Origin: Ganaspis brasiliensis
Taxonomy: Eukaryota; Arthropoda; Insecta; Hymenoptera; Figitidae
DNA length: 64,000 bases
Assembly: GCA_037103525.1 (NCBI GenBank)
Contig: JAZKLR010000566.1
Span: 248,001-312,000 of the forward strand
Direction: 5' to 3'
The notes beneath the pieces were generated by a model. It ran no database searches and had not been told where the DNA came from. It saw nothing but the letters and a program-made list of their open reading frames with translations. A program made the position numbers and the translations under genes. Positions 1 to 13,162 of this stretch are shown here, piece after piece (position 1 is the stretch's first letter; every line of letters begins with the position of its first letter).

Positions 1-119
1 ATAATAAAAACATTAAAAGTGTATTTAATTTTATTCTTTTTTTCTTTAAAATATTTATAAAATGTAACAAATTTTGATCTGAAAGTTTTCAATTTTTCAT
101 ACTTTTAAAAACCATTTTC

Positions 120-148
120 TAGGGGTACCGGGGGGAGGGGGGGTAATA
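120..148. repeat. Conserved poly-G tract of the satellite unit
   Basis: GGGGTACCGGGGGG followed by A or T and another run of seven or more G. It recurs in every unit (about 1046-1073, 1968-1990, 2893-2917, 3811-3833, 4729-4751, 5647-5669 and 6572-6596). Length varies between units through the final G run, as expected from slippage, while the flanks are fixed. There are enough G runs to form an intramolecular G-quadruplex; that is inference from composition only. Confidence 0.8.
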
Positions 149-407
149 ACTATTTAACATACTGTCAGAAAATCTTCCCTATAATTAGTGTTTAAAAAAG
201 TTTTGTAAAAATTTACTTATTTATTGAGAATAAAGAGTTTGAAAGTTCTCCCAATATTCACAAAATTGTACGTGGTAATCTTCTATTATATTAATACGAT
301 ACTGAAAAAACTTCGTTCATCGTCGTACAGACTTCAAAGTTCACCTACTTTTTCCAATAGATTACTTACAAAAATGTTCATTTTACCATGTTATTATAGT
401 TTGTAAC

Positions 408-772
408 AATGCGCACTGGAACTATTCGTGTCAAACATGTTAAACTGAACATTTTTTTATGCACAACATATTGTTGCACATGCACAGTAGTGCACCACAG
501 CTGTGTAAACGTGCGCACTACTTAACAAACATTTCACATGCGCAGTTGTTTTGTATTGCTGTAACACATGCGCAATCATGCACAGTGATAGTCACACATG
601 AGCTCTAATTAAATTCAAAAATTACGCATGCGCAGTGCGGTACTTTACCAGATAAGTACAATTTCAGTACATATAGCATACTTTTTTTAATTAGTGCGCA
701 GTAAAAATCCGTTTTATTATTGCGCATGCGTAACACGGTAACATGATAACTGCACATGTGCAAAGGTACCTT
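408..772. promoter_or_regulatory. Cluster of GCGCATGCG-type palindromic motifs in each satellite unit
   Basis: This half of the unit carries about ten CATGCGCA/TGCGCATG-like motifs at intervals of roughly 30-50 bp in otherwise CpG-poor DNA. Two near-palindromes, ACGCATGCGCA at 624-634 and TGCGCATGCGT at 720-730, are reverse complements of each other about 100 bp apart, and the pair recurs in the other units with small changes. The core matches the consensus of the NRF-1/Ewg transcription factor family (YGCGCAYGCGCR). The match is seen; binding is inference. Confidence 0.5.
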
Positions 773-3700
773 TCTTTAAAAAATTGGTTAAAATTGTTTT
801 TTTTTTCATTATTATTGTAATTAATGACCCACAATAGAAAAGAATATTCAAAATTCAATCTAAATATTGGAATTCAAGAAATTTAATAGAAAAATTTATA
901 TTAATAATATAAAAAATAATAAAAACATTAAAAGTGTATTTAATTTTATTAATTTTATTCTTTTTCTCTTTAAAATATTTATAAAGTGTAACAAATTTTG
1001 ATCTGAAAGTTTTCAATTTTTCATACTTTTAAAAACCATTTTCTAGGGGTACCGGGGGGTGGGGGGGGGGGGGTAATAAATATTTAACATACTGTCAGAA
1101 AATCTTCCATATAATTCGTGTTTAAAAAAGTTTTGTAAAAATTTACTTATTTATTGAGAATAAAGAGTTTGAAAGTTCTCCCAATATTCATAAAATTGTA
1201 CGTGGTAATCTTTTATTATATTAATACGATACCGAGAAAACTTCGTTCATCGTCGTACAGACTTCAAAGTTCACCTACTTTTTCCAATAGGTTACTTACA
1301 AAAATGTTCATTTTACCATGTTATTATAGTTTGTAACAATGCGCACTGGCACTATTCGTGTCAAAAATGTTAAACTGAACATTTTTTTATGCACAACATA
1401 TTGTTGCACATGCGCAGTAGTGCACCACAGCTGTGTAAACGTGCGCACTTCTTAACAAACATTTCACATGCGCAGTTGTTTTGTATTGCTGTTACACATG
1501 CGCAATCATGCACAGTGATAGTCACACATGAGCTCTAATTAAATTCAAAAATTACGCATGCGCAGTGCGGTACTTTACCAGATAAGTACATTTTCAGTAC
1601 ATATAGCATACTTTTTTTAATAAGTGCGCAGTAAAAATCCGTTTTATTATTGCGCATGCGTAACACGGTAACATGATAACTGCACATGCGCAAAGGTACC
1701 TTTATTTAAAAAATTGGTTAAAATTGTTTTTTTTTTTCATTATTATTGTAATTAATGACCCATAATAGACAAGAATATTCAAAATTCAATCTAAATATTG
1801 GAATTCAAGAAATTTAATAGAAAAATTTATATTATTGAATATAAAAAATAATAAAAACATTAAAAGTGTATTTAATTTTATTCTTTTTTTCTTTAAAATA
1901 TTTATAAAATGTAACAAATTTTGATCTGAAAGTTTTCAATTTTTCATACTTTTAAAAACCATTTTCTAGGGGTACCGGGGGGAGGGGGGGTAATAACTAT
2001 TTAACATACTGTCAGAAAATCTTCCCTATAATTAGTGTTTAAAAAAGTTTTGTAAAAATTTACTTATTTATTGAGAATAAAGAGTTTGAAAGTTCTCCCA
2101 ATATTCACAAAATTGTACGTGGTAATCTTCTATTATATTAATACGATACTGAAAAAACTTCGTTCATCGTCGTACAGACTTCAAAGTTCACCTACTTTTT
2201 CCAATAGATTACTTACAAAAATGTTCATTTTACCATGTTATTATAGTTTGTAACAATGCGCACTGGAACTATTCGTGTCAAACATGTTAAACTGAACATT
2301 TTTTTATGCACAACATATTGTTGCACATGCACAGTAGTGCACCACAGCTGTGTAAACGTGCGCACTACTTAACAAACATTTCACATGCGCAGTTGTTTTG
2401 TATTGCTGTAACACATGCGCAATCATGCACAGTGATAGTCACACATGAGCTCTAATTAAATTCAAAAATTACGCATGCGCAGTGCGGTACTTTACCAGAT
2501 AAGTACAATTTCAGTACATATAGCATACTTTTTTTAATTAGTGCGCAGTAAAAATCCGTTTTATTATTGCGCATGCGTAACACGGTAACATGATAACTGC
2601 ACATGTGCAAAGGTACCTTTCTTTAAAAAATTGGTTAAAATTGTTTTTTTTTTCATTATTATTGTAATTAATGACCCACAATAGAAAAGAATATTCAAAA
2701 TTCAATCTAAATATTGGAATTCAAGAAATTTAATAGAAAAATTTATATTAATAATATAAAAAATAATAAAAACATTAAAAGTGTATTTAATTTTATTAAT
2801 TTTATTCTTTTTCTCTTTAAAATATTTATAAAGTGTAACAAATTTTGATCTGAAAGTTTTCAATTTTTCATACTTTTAAAAACCATTTTCTAGGGGTACC
2901 GGGGGGAGGGGGGGGGTAATAAATATTTAACATACTGTCAGAAAATCTTCCATATAATTAGTGTTTAAAAAAGTTTTGTGAAAATTTACTTATTTATTGA
3001 GAATAAAGAGTTTGAAAGTTCTCCCAATATTCATAAAATTGTACGTGGTAATCTTCTATTATATTAATACGATACCGAGAAAACTTCGTTCATCGTCGAA
3101 CAGACTTCAAAGTTCACCTACTTTTTCCAATAGGTTACTTACAAAAATGTTCATTTTACCATGTTATTATAGTTTGTAACAATGCGCACTGGCACTATTC
3201 GTGTCAAACATGTTAAACTGAACATTTTTTTATGCACAACATATTGTTGCACATGCGCAGTAGTGCACCACAGCTGTGTAAACGTGCGCAATACTTAACA
3301 AACATTTCACATGCGCAGTTGTTTTGTATTGCTGTTACACATGCGCAATCATGCACAGTGATAGTCACACATGAGCTCTAATTAAATTCAAAACTTACGC
3401 ATGCGCAGTGCGGTACTTTACTAGATAAGTACATTTTCAGTACATATAGCATACTTTTTTTAATAAGTGCGCAGTAAAAATCCGTTTTATTATTGCGCAC
3501 GCGTAACACAGTAACATGATAACTGCACATGCGCAAAGGTACCTTTATTTAAAAAATTGGTTAAAATTGCTTTTTTTTTTAATTATTATTGTAATTAATG
3601 ACCCATAATAGAAAAGAATATTTAAAATTCAATCTAAATATTGGAATTCAAGAAATTTAATAGAAAAATTTATATTATTGAATATAAAAAATAATAAAAA

Positions 3701-6700
3701 CATTAAAAGTGTATTTAATTTTTTTCTTTTTTTCTTTAAAATATTTATAAAATGTAACAAATTTTGATCTGAAAGTTTTCAATTTTTCATACTTTTAAAA
3801 ACCATTTTCTAGGGGTACCGGGGGGAGGGGGGGTAATAAATATTTAACATACTGTCAGAAAATCTTCCATATAATTAGTGTTTAAAAAAGTTTTGTGAAA
3901 ATTTACTTATTTATTGAGAATAATGAGTTTGAAAGTTCTCCCAATATTCATAAAATTGTACGTGGTAATCTTCTATTATATTAATACGATACCGAGAAAA
4001 CTTCGTTCATCGTCGAACAGACTTCAAAGTTCACCTACTTTTTCCAATAGGTTACTTACAAAAATGTTCATTTTACCATGTTATTATAGTTTGTAACAAT
4101 GCGCACTGGCACTATTCGTGTCAAACATGTTAAACTGAACATTTTTTTATGCACAACATATTGTTGCACATGCGCAGTAGTGCACCACAGCTGTGTAAAC
4201 GTGCGCAATACTTAACAAACATTTCACATGCGCAGTTGTTTTGTATTGCTGTTACACATGCGCAATCATGCACAGTGATAGTCACACATGAGCTCTAATT
4301 AAATTCAAAACTTACGCATGCGCAGTGCGGTACTTTACTAGATAAGTACATTTTCAGTACATATAGCATACTTTTTTTAATAAGTGCGCAGTAAAAATCC
4401 GTTTTATTATTGCGCACGCGTAACACAGTAACATGATAACTGCACATGCGCAAAGGTACCTTTATTTAAAAAATTGGTTAAAATTGCTTTTTTTTTTTAA
4501 TTATTATTGTAATTAATGACCCATAATAGAAAAGAATATTTAAAATTCAATCTAAATATTGGAATTCAAGAAATTTAATAGAAAAATTTATATTATTGAA
4601 TATAAAAAATAATAAAAACATTAAAAGTGTATTTAATTTTATTCTTTTTTTCTTTAAAATATTTATAAAATGTAACAAATTTTGATCTGAAAGTTTTCAA
4701 TTTTTCATACTTTTAAAAACCATTTTCTAGGGGTACCGGGGGGAGGGGGGGTAATAAATATTTAACATACTGTCAGAAAATCTTCCATATAATTAGTGTT
4801 TAAAAAAGTTTTGTGAAAATTTACTTATTTATTGAGAATAATGAGTTTGAAAGTTCTCCCAATATTCATAAAATTGTACGTGGTAATCTTCTATTATATT
4901 AATACGATACCGAGAAAACTTCGTTCATCGTCGAACAGACTTCAAAGTTCACCTACTTTTTCCAATAGGTTACTTACAAAAATGTTCATTTTACCATGTT
5001 ATTATAGTTTGTAACAATGCGCACTGGCACTATTCGTGTCAAACATGTTAAACTGAACATTTTTTTATGCACAACATATTGTTGCACATGCGCAGTAGTG
5101 CACCACAGCTGTGTAAACGTGCACACTACTTAACAAACATTTCACATGCGCAGTTGTTTTGTATTGCTGTTACACATGCGCAATCATGCACAGTGATAGT
5201 CACACATGAGCTCTAATTAAATTCAAATATTACGCATGCGCAGTGCGGTACTTTACCAGATAAGTACATTTTCAGTACATATAGCATACTTTTTTTAATA
5301 AGTGCGCAGTAAAAATCCGTTTTATTGTTGCGCATGCGTAACACGGTAACATGATAACTGCACATGCGCAAAGGTACCTTTATTTAAAAAATTGGTAAAA
5401 ATTGCTTTTTTTTTTTAATTATTATTGTAATTAATGACCCATAATAGAAAAGAATATTTAAAATTCAATCTAAATATTGGAATTCAAGAAATTTAATAGA
5501 AAAATTTATATTATTGAATATAAAAAATAATAAAAACATTAAAAGTGTATTTAATTTTATTCTTTTTTTCTTTAAAATATTTATAAAATGTAACAAATTT
5601 TGATCTGAAAGTTTTCAATTTTTCATACTTTTAAAAACCATTTTCTAGGGGTACCGGGGGGAGGGGGGGTAATAAATATTTAACATACTGTCAGAAAATC
5701 TTCCATATAATTAGTGTTTAAAAAAGTTTTGTGAAAATTTACTTATTTATTGAGAATAATGAGTTTGAAAGTTCTCCCAATATTCATAAAATTGTACGTG
5801 GTAATCTTCTATTATATTAATACGATACCGAGAAAACTTCGTTCATCGTCGAACAGACTTCAAAGTTCACCTACTTTTTCCAATAGGTTACTTACAAAAA
5901 TGTTCATTTTACCATGTTATTATAGTTTGTAACAATGCGCACTGGCACTATTCGTGTCAAACATGTTAAACTGAACATTTTTTTATGCACAACATATTGT
6001 TGCACATGCGCAGTAGTGCACCACAGCTGTGTAAACGTGCACACTACTTAACAAACATTTCACATGCGCAGTTGTTTTGTATTGCTGTTACACATGCGCA
6101 ATCATGCACAGTGATAGTCACACATGAGCTCTAATTAAATTCAAATATTACGCATGCGCAGTGCGGTACTTTACCAGATAAGTACATTTTCAGTACATAT
6201 AGCATACTTTTTTTAATAAGTGCGCAGTAAAAATCCGTTTTATTATTGCGCATGCGTAACACGGTAACATGATAACTGCACATGCGCAAAGGTACCTTTA
6301 TTTAAAAAATTGGTTAAAATTGTTTTTTTTTTCATTATTATTGTAATTAATGACCCATAATAGAAAAGAATATTCAAAATTCAATCTAAATATTGGAATT
6401 CAAGAAATTTAATAGAAAAATTTATATTATTGAATATAAAAAATAATAAAAACATTAAAAGTGTATTTAATTTTATTAATTTTATTCTTTTTTTCTTTAA
6501 AATATTTATAAAATGTAAGAAATTTTGATCTGAAAGTTTTCAATTTTTCATCCTTTTAAAAACCATTTTCTAGGGGTACCGGGGGGTGGGGGGGGTAATA
6601 AATATTTAACATACTGTCAGAAAATCTTCCATATAATTAGTGTTTAAAAAAGTTTTGTAAAAATTTACTTATTTATTGAGAATAAAGAGTTTGAAAGTTC

Positions 6701-6955
6701 TCCCAATATTCATAAAATTGTACGTTGTAATCTTCTATTATATTAATATGATACCGAGAAAACTTCGTTCATCGTCGTACAGACTTCAAAGTTCACCTAC
6801 TTTTTCCAATAGGTTACTTACAAAAATGTTCAATTTATCATGTTATTAGAGTTTGTAACAATGCGCACTGGCATTATTCGTGTCAAACATGTTAAACTGA
6901 ACATTTTTTTATGCACAACATATTGTTGCACTTGCGCAGTAGTGCACCACAGCTG

Positions 6956-7360
6956 CGTTTTGTGCAATTAACTCTTATAAATTATAGGTTTTACGCATTA
7001 CATGGAACTTTTTTGTTTACACATTTTTCTACATTTTTTTACCTTAGAATAGTTAAAATGTCATTTATACTTCACATTTTTACAACTGCGCATGTTTTTT
7101 GTTCATAGAAAACTACTGCGCATGCTTTACTGGCATAGGAACCTATTGCGCATTACTATATACTTTACGCAATGTTTTTAACTTTTTTGTTAACTTGTTT
7201 CTCTATTTGCTTTGACAATTACATTTTTTGACATTAATTTTTCTTTGTTACTGTAACAAGTATCGTTCATAGGAAAGTACTGCGCATGCGTAACTGCCTT
7301 TTGGAGCTTTTGCGCATGTATAAGTCTGTTAAAAAGCTACTGCACATATGTTTTCATCTT
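6956..7360. repeat. Degenerate array of the CTGCGCATG motif beyond the satellite edge
   Basis: The satellite backbone stops at about 6955, but short motifs such as ACTGCGCATGC continue near 7083, 7114, 7144, 7279, 7308 and 7338. Several are preceded by a similar lead (TTCATAGGAAAGTACTGCGCA and variants), giving a loose periodic array on an unrelated AT-rich backbone. Confidence 0.6.
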
Positions 7361-8395
7361 TTATTATTATTACTTCTTTGTTTCTTGTTGTATTCGAAAT
7401 ATATTTTTTAGAACCTTTCTATTATATTGCTTTTTAAATTATAATTTTTTTATCAAGATATTTTTTAGTTAGTTGTTTATAGATGCAATCGATTTTATGT
7501 ATTTATACTTTTTTCAAACGCCTTTTTTTTAATGTTAGGAAGTTATAATTTGTTATTAATTAATATTTAGTATTATTATCATTATTACTGGCAATATTTT
7601 TTAAAACAATCTTTTTGAGAATACTAGATATTATTTTTAAAATAAAGCAAATAAAATTTTAAAAATTAATTTTATATTTCTAAAAAAAATTAATAATTAA
7701 TTATAAAACAATTTAAAAATATATATTATTATTACATAATACATATTACAATTTACTACTTTTTAAGTTATTCAATTATCATATTCTTTTAAAAATTGGC
7801 CGCATCGACTTAATATGAATTAGAATATAGATTATTAAAATTTATAAATTTATAGATTTATATATATGTTCAAGAATACATAAAGTAAAGAAATATATAA
7901 AAGAAATAAAAAACGAGCGAGCGTTAGCGAGCGAGGGTTGTTACGCTAGTAACTTGTATTAAATAAACTTAAATATTTTGAGTAAAATGAAGAAAAATAA
8001 ACAAAATCTACAACACGAAAAAAGAGATTATGAAAAAAGGAAACAGTTTCTGGTAAAGTTCGACAATTAGAAAAAGTTGGAAATATTTGAACTAAAACAA
8101 AATGCAAGTGAGTGTATTTTTTACTACTGAATTTTAAATTAATTAAATTAAAAACTTGGAATTAATTAAAGTTTGATCTAATTAACATTTCAGATTTATT
8201 TAAATCAGAATGACTTGGAATTATTAAAAATTTTACTTTATTTCGCGGATCGCTAATCACCCTAAAATTTTATAATCCACACGAAATGAATGAAAGTATA
8301 CAAAAAAATTACCGATGAAGAAGAAGATAAAAAGGATAATGACAAGATAATTTGTAAAATTGATAAATAATATTCATATATACTTTTCTCATTCT
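7361..8395. other. AT-rich intergenic stretch
   Basis: No gene is visible. The only distinctive piece is a G/C-rich punctuation at about 7913-7945 with AGCGAGCGTTAGCGAGCGAG, an inverted GCGAGC/GTTAGC arrangement that stands out from the background and may be an old transposon end. Confidence 0.5.
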
Positions 8396-8511
8396 GTTAT
8401 ATTGTCTAGAATATATTAAAAATGACATTTAGACGAAAACTAACTGCCCTGGATATGATAAAGAAAATGTTAATAGCTTTAGCTGGACCAAACAATGTTA
8501 CAGGAAATTGA
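8396..8511 (+). other. Possible short exon or coding relic, unrecognised
   Basis: A pyrimidine-rich acceptor (ending TTGTCTAG at 8409) is followed by an ATG at 8422 and 29 codons ending at 8511, beginning MTFRRKLTALDM and ending GPNNVTGN. Just downstream (about 8610-8740) another open patch contains NVTLNCNQTC. I recognise no family. The composition looks more protein-like than its surroundings, but the length is within chance for this base composition. Confidence 0.2.
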
Positions 8512-8739
8512 GATAACAAAGATACTCTCTTTGGTACATTACATATGAAATTGCATTTTGTACCATAATGTAGAGTGTACCTTGAATTAGCTGCCTTTAA
8601 TATTCAGACAACGTAGTACTGGAGATGTTATGCACTCATTTTATTAAACATCAGCACTAATGTTACATTAAATTGTAACCAAACGTGTCTCTCGGGCGAA
8701 AGCAGTTTGTATACGTCTATTTTGCATAACTTTTCAAAC

Positions 8740-11072
8740 TAATTATTCCCGAGATTTGTAACACTTTGAAATTCCATTTGTGCCAATGTTCAAAGAGGGA
8801 ATGCTATTTTATAAATTCCTTTTTACTACATTAATTATTTACTTTCTTAAAGCACTGACAATAACATTTATTTTCAATTGTATAGAAAAGATAATCTATA
8901 CTTTATAAATCTGAACGAGTGAAAATGCAGTAGTTACACTGATTATTTGAAATGAATTATAAATTTTATTGAATAATTCAGTAACTTTTAAATTGGATAA
9001 TTTTATTAACAATTTAAACGAAATATTTATTTATTTAAGTAGATTTACAGGATTAAGAAAACCTTGTACATTATTATCAAAAATTAAGATTCTTAATTAA
9101 ACATTAAGATTCGTTTTAAAAATCAGTACAAAAACAAAACAGAAGTTTTATGGAAAAAAAAATCAACAAAAAAATAAATACGATTAAATTAATGAAATAA
9201 ATCAGAAAATCGGAAGAAAATCTTCAAAAAATCTTACAAATTATGAAAAAATGATTAAATTACAAAAGACCTTAAAAACATTATTATGAATGATTAAATA
9301 CGAAACTTAGGAATAATCTACTTTAAAATAGGTAAATTAAAGTCAAAAAAGGAAATAATTGAAAAAACTGAAAAAAAAATTGTTTGAAAATAAAAAGTTG
9401 AGAAAAAATTATTGATGACATAAGAAAAATAATGAAGAAACATGGTAATAATTAATATTGTATAAAATATTAAGCAGTTTAAGAAAAATTTTATTTTCTT
9501 TAGCTCAACATATACCACGCAATAAAATATGAAAAAAAAGGTAAAATTTTTAAACATAAAACATCGAAACTACAAAAGATAGAAAAAAAAATGTTTTCCA
9601 AAAAGTTAAAATATTTACAGTTATGTTTTTTTAAATTAAGAAAATAAATAGAAAAATCAGGTTCAAAAAACGAGAAAATGTGACTATAAAGAAAAAACCA
9701 CTTTTAAAAAATTGTTTTAAAAATTAAGGCACAAACAATCATTTTTTTTTTCTTTTAATGAAAAATTAAATAAAAACAATTATAGGAACAACTTAAAAAT
9801 AAAGAGAAAAAAATTTGAAACATTAAATATATTTTAAAAACAATTCAAACAACAACAAAAGCTTTTTAAAAAACCATAAAATCTACAAATTATACAAAAG
9901 AGTAAATGAATTTGCGATAAATAGGCAAAATGTAACAAAATTGAATAAATCTGAAAAAAGCAAATAAACCGTCAAAAATCATAAAATTGAAAAAAAATGG
10001 TCAACCCTGTAATTATGATAAGTAAAAAAAAATGACAAAGTAAATAAAGTTTCATAAATATAAGAACAAATAAAATGCTCAAAATAAACTGAACTTACTT
10101 GCGTAAAAGAAGAAAATTAAACAAAAGAAAATATTGACAAATGAAAGAGAAAGAAAAATCTCTTTAAAAAGAGATAAAAATTAAGTAATACTGTAAAAGT
10201 ACAGAAAAAGGTACAAAAAATATTTTTAAAAAAATAAGAAATTATTACAAGAAAAAAAATATTTCGAGAAAGTGATATTTTTTAAAAAGTTTAAAAATGT
10301 ATTAAAATATATATTAAATTAGAAAATTAATTAAATATGAAATATAAAATAATTAATTTTTTACTATAAGTACTAATTGAAACTTATAAGTTTAAATAAA
10401 TTAAAATTTGATGTGATTAGCGTTTGAGAGTAATTTAAATCATAGTAACTAGGAAGTATTAAAATCTAATAATATTATTTTTATCTTTCTTTCTACCCAA
10501 AATTTTTTGATCCAATTCTCATCAATTCAAATTCAAGTTTTCTAATTATCGAAGAATACAGACTCTAAATTAAAATTTGCAACATTTATCTACGAATTCA
10601 CAAATTTTCTTAAAAATTTCTAGATCGTTTTTAAAATTTCCCGCGAATTTCCGTTTTTTTTAATGATATAATTCGAGAAAATAGAATTTTTTGAGATTTA
10701 AAATCTAAACTTATTTAAGATTCTGTTAAGAGAAAATTCTGCTAAATGAAAATTTGGTTGATTTAAAATTCTTTGAAATAAAAAGTTAGTTAATAAAAAA
10801 TTCTGTAAGATGAAAATTCTATCAAAAAGCATTTGGTGATCTGAAAATTTTGCTCAGTAAAAGTTCGGGTTTATTAATTCAAAAAAGAAATAAATAAATA
10901 AAATTTGTCCCCAATAAATAAAACGTGATTACTTATTATGTAAACATTAAAGTTTTTGTATTAACTTTTATTGAGATTGTCACCCGACAGATTTTGAAGT
11001 ATCCATAAAATAAAAGCTATTCATTTGTTCACGACGAAATGCTTTCAAAGAGTCAGAGAAAATGTGATTCAG
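8740..11072. other. AT-rich intergenic DNA with an A-rich degenerate run at 9120-10300
   Basis: From about 9120 to 10300 the plus strand is markedly A-rich, with loosely repeated pieces such as AAATTATGAAAAAATGATTA. The 79-codon minus-strand frame at 9318-9557 is a by-product of this A-richness (all F, I, L, Y) and is not called. Nothing else is seen. Confidence 0.6.
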
Positions 11073-11223
11073 CTAGTGAAATAAGATCAGTTTCGTCAGA
11101 CACGGAAATCGAAGGTTTATGACAGAAATTTTATTATTTACGGCATTGTTTTATTCAGGGGCTTTTCACAAATCAATAATCAATTAACTGTCGCGTCTGA
11201 CGAAACTTATCTTATTTCACTAG
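11073..11223. mobile_element. Small inverted-repeat element, 151 bp
   Basis: Left arm CTAGTGAAATAAGATCAGTT (11073-11104, about 32 bp) is the reverse complement of the right arm (11193-11223) with a couple of mismatches. Size and structure fit a MITE. No convincing target duplication is visible, so the superfamily is unknown. Confidence 0.6.
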
Positions 11224-13162
11224 AAGTCTAAAGTTTATTGCAGCTATTTAGAGGCAATTTGTCGTGCGAAAATAGTTTAAATTTTATTGTCTACTCTTAA
11301 TGTTTGATGAAATGTTTCATTCCAGTCGTTTGATTTAACGGCAAACCAATTTTAATGTTTAAGTATTAAATTTAAATTTTAAGCTGCTAAAATTGTATTA
11401 CTAGTATTTTCTGATAATCAAATTCTATCAACATTTTTATTTTAATTTGTTGCTATTTTATTTTAATTAGTTTATTACTTTGTAGGTATTTTATTATTAT
11501 ATTATTTTTCCCATTTTATTTCTTTATTTTATTCAATGTATTTATCAATTAGTAAGAAATGAAAAATTCTTTTTTTTTAAGTTTTGATTAAATTCAGCAG
11601 TTGATAAAAAGAAAAACGTTGAAATTATTCTTACTCTTTGAAACTTCTTTGCTTTAGGTTTTTGTCTTAAACTCTTTCATTTATCAGAATTAAATTAAGT
11701 GACCAAACTTTTTTGCTTTCACAGTACATTTCCGATCCAATCGGCTGCTTTGAAAGGTAAAAAGCATTATTAGTTTTCCAGAAGGAATTGAGAAAAGTCA
11801 ACAATTTTTCATTCTGTAATAATGGTAAGCTTTGCTCTTTTCAAGTTCTTGGTATTTTTTTTATTACATATATACATATATATACTATTGATACTACTTT
11901 CAATTAAAAATTAAAAACTATTTTTATACTGTCAATATTTCTATAATATTATTTCCTATAAATTCATATACATTATTATTGTCAACTTTTTATCGACTTC
12001 AATTTTAAAATCGTATTATTTAATAACTTTTACATTATTACTACCTTTATAAATTTTGAAGCTCTGAAACTGAGTTGTTAGCAGCTGAAATTACTGTTTT
12101 TAAACTTATGAAAATTGGTTAAATTCAAATTCAATTTATGCCTGAATAATTAATATCAATTTTTACGCTTTTACCTGGGTTCTTTATTTATTACGAATAA
12201 ACCTGAAGCTAATTTTATGTTTTAATAGAGAGGGTATACAGTATTATTAAAACAATATGATTACACGTTATTAAATATATAACTTACACGCACTGTTTAT
12301 AAAGCCTACATATTACTAATAACTGAATTAAACTGGATAATAGAAGTATCGCATAACTACTTCATAATAATAATTTAATTAATTAATTTGCAACAATGTT
12401 CAAACATGCATACATCCATAGATGATATTAAAAATTCCAATACTATTATAAGTTATTAAAAAATTATTACTTTATTCAAAATAATATGAAAAAAATATTT
12501 AATAAACATTATTTACATTATTTAACTTATCATTCACTTGATTGACACTACAATCTTTTACGGAGAGAGTGAAAATCTAAAAATTTTAATTTAAAAATAA
12601 GGTGTTAGATTCGTCTTAAGCGACCTAAAATTTCAACATTAGCTACATATAGCATTATATAAATTATGCACATTTTTTGATTTACATTGAAATTAAACAT
12701 TTTTTTCTTCATAATATCATTTCTCCAATAGAAATAAAGATTTCTGTTTGAAACAAATTTTCGATAATTCATCAATATTAAAGATATTTTAAATATCATC
12801 TTTGCCCCAGTCTCCCCTACTCAAATATAGCATTCCAAATCAATAAGAATTGAACTAAAGATACTTTCAATACATATATAATGTATAATACTTTTCAAAA
12901 AAACATTTTAATGTTCCACTTTACTGAAATCCCAAAAAATTTCATTCATTAGCAAATCTTAATCATCTTAATATTCTACAATACATGATTCAATATTACT
13001 TTACTATTAATAGTAACAAAAAAAAAGCTCGAAATTACCAGTAACAGTGTGACAGTGAAAAATTGATTTGAATCGCACCTAGCCTAAATTGTTCGTGATG
13101 AAAAACTAGAAAAAAAGTGTATTAAATTTTCTCCCTCCCCTTCCCAAAATTTCATTTTAGAG
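11224..13162. other. AT-rich intergenic stretch
   Basis: No supported gene or repeat is seen. It includes a TATACATATATATAC run at about 11868-11883. The 64-codon minus frame at 12605-12799 has no recognisable motif. Confidence 0.5.

Larger units (their letters stand above)
1..6955. repeat. Tandem satellite, units of about 915-932 bp
   Basis: Eight head-to-tail units start at 1, 916, 1848, 2763, 3691, 4609, 5527 and 6443; the last is cut off at about 6955 and the array probably began before the window. Units 1 and 3 are both 915 bp and look identical on reading, while units 2 and 4 share their own variants, so units 1-4 form a dimeric higher-order repeat of about 1847 bp; units 4-7 are a more uniform run of the second type. 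Each unit has an AT-rich half with a poly-G tract and a half rich in CATGCGCA-like motifs. A 60-codon frame recurs in each unit (for example 224-406), but it opens with TTG, not ATG, and its variation follows the repeat, so I do not call it a gene. The unit is far longer than the usual insect satellite monomer. Confidence 0.95.

Noticed and set aside
224..5932. A 60-codon frame repeated in seven satellite units
   Set aside because: It begins with TTG rather than ATG, follows the repeat's own variation, shows no domain, and is absent from the eighth unit; it is a by-product of the repeat.
9318..9557. 79-codon minus-strand frame rich in F, Y and I
   Set aside because: Explained by an A-rich plus strand; no motif, no start context.
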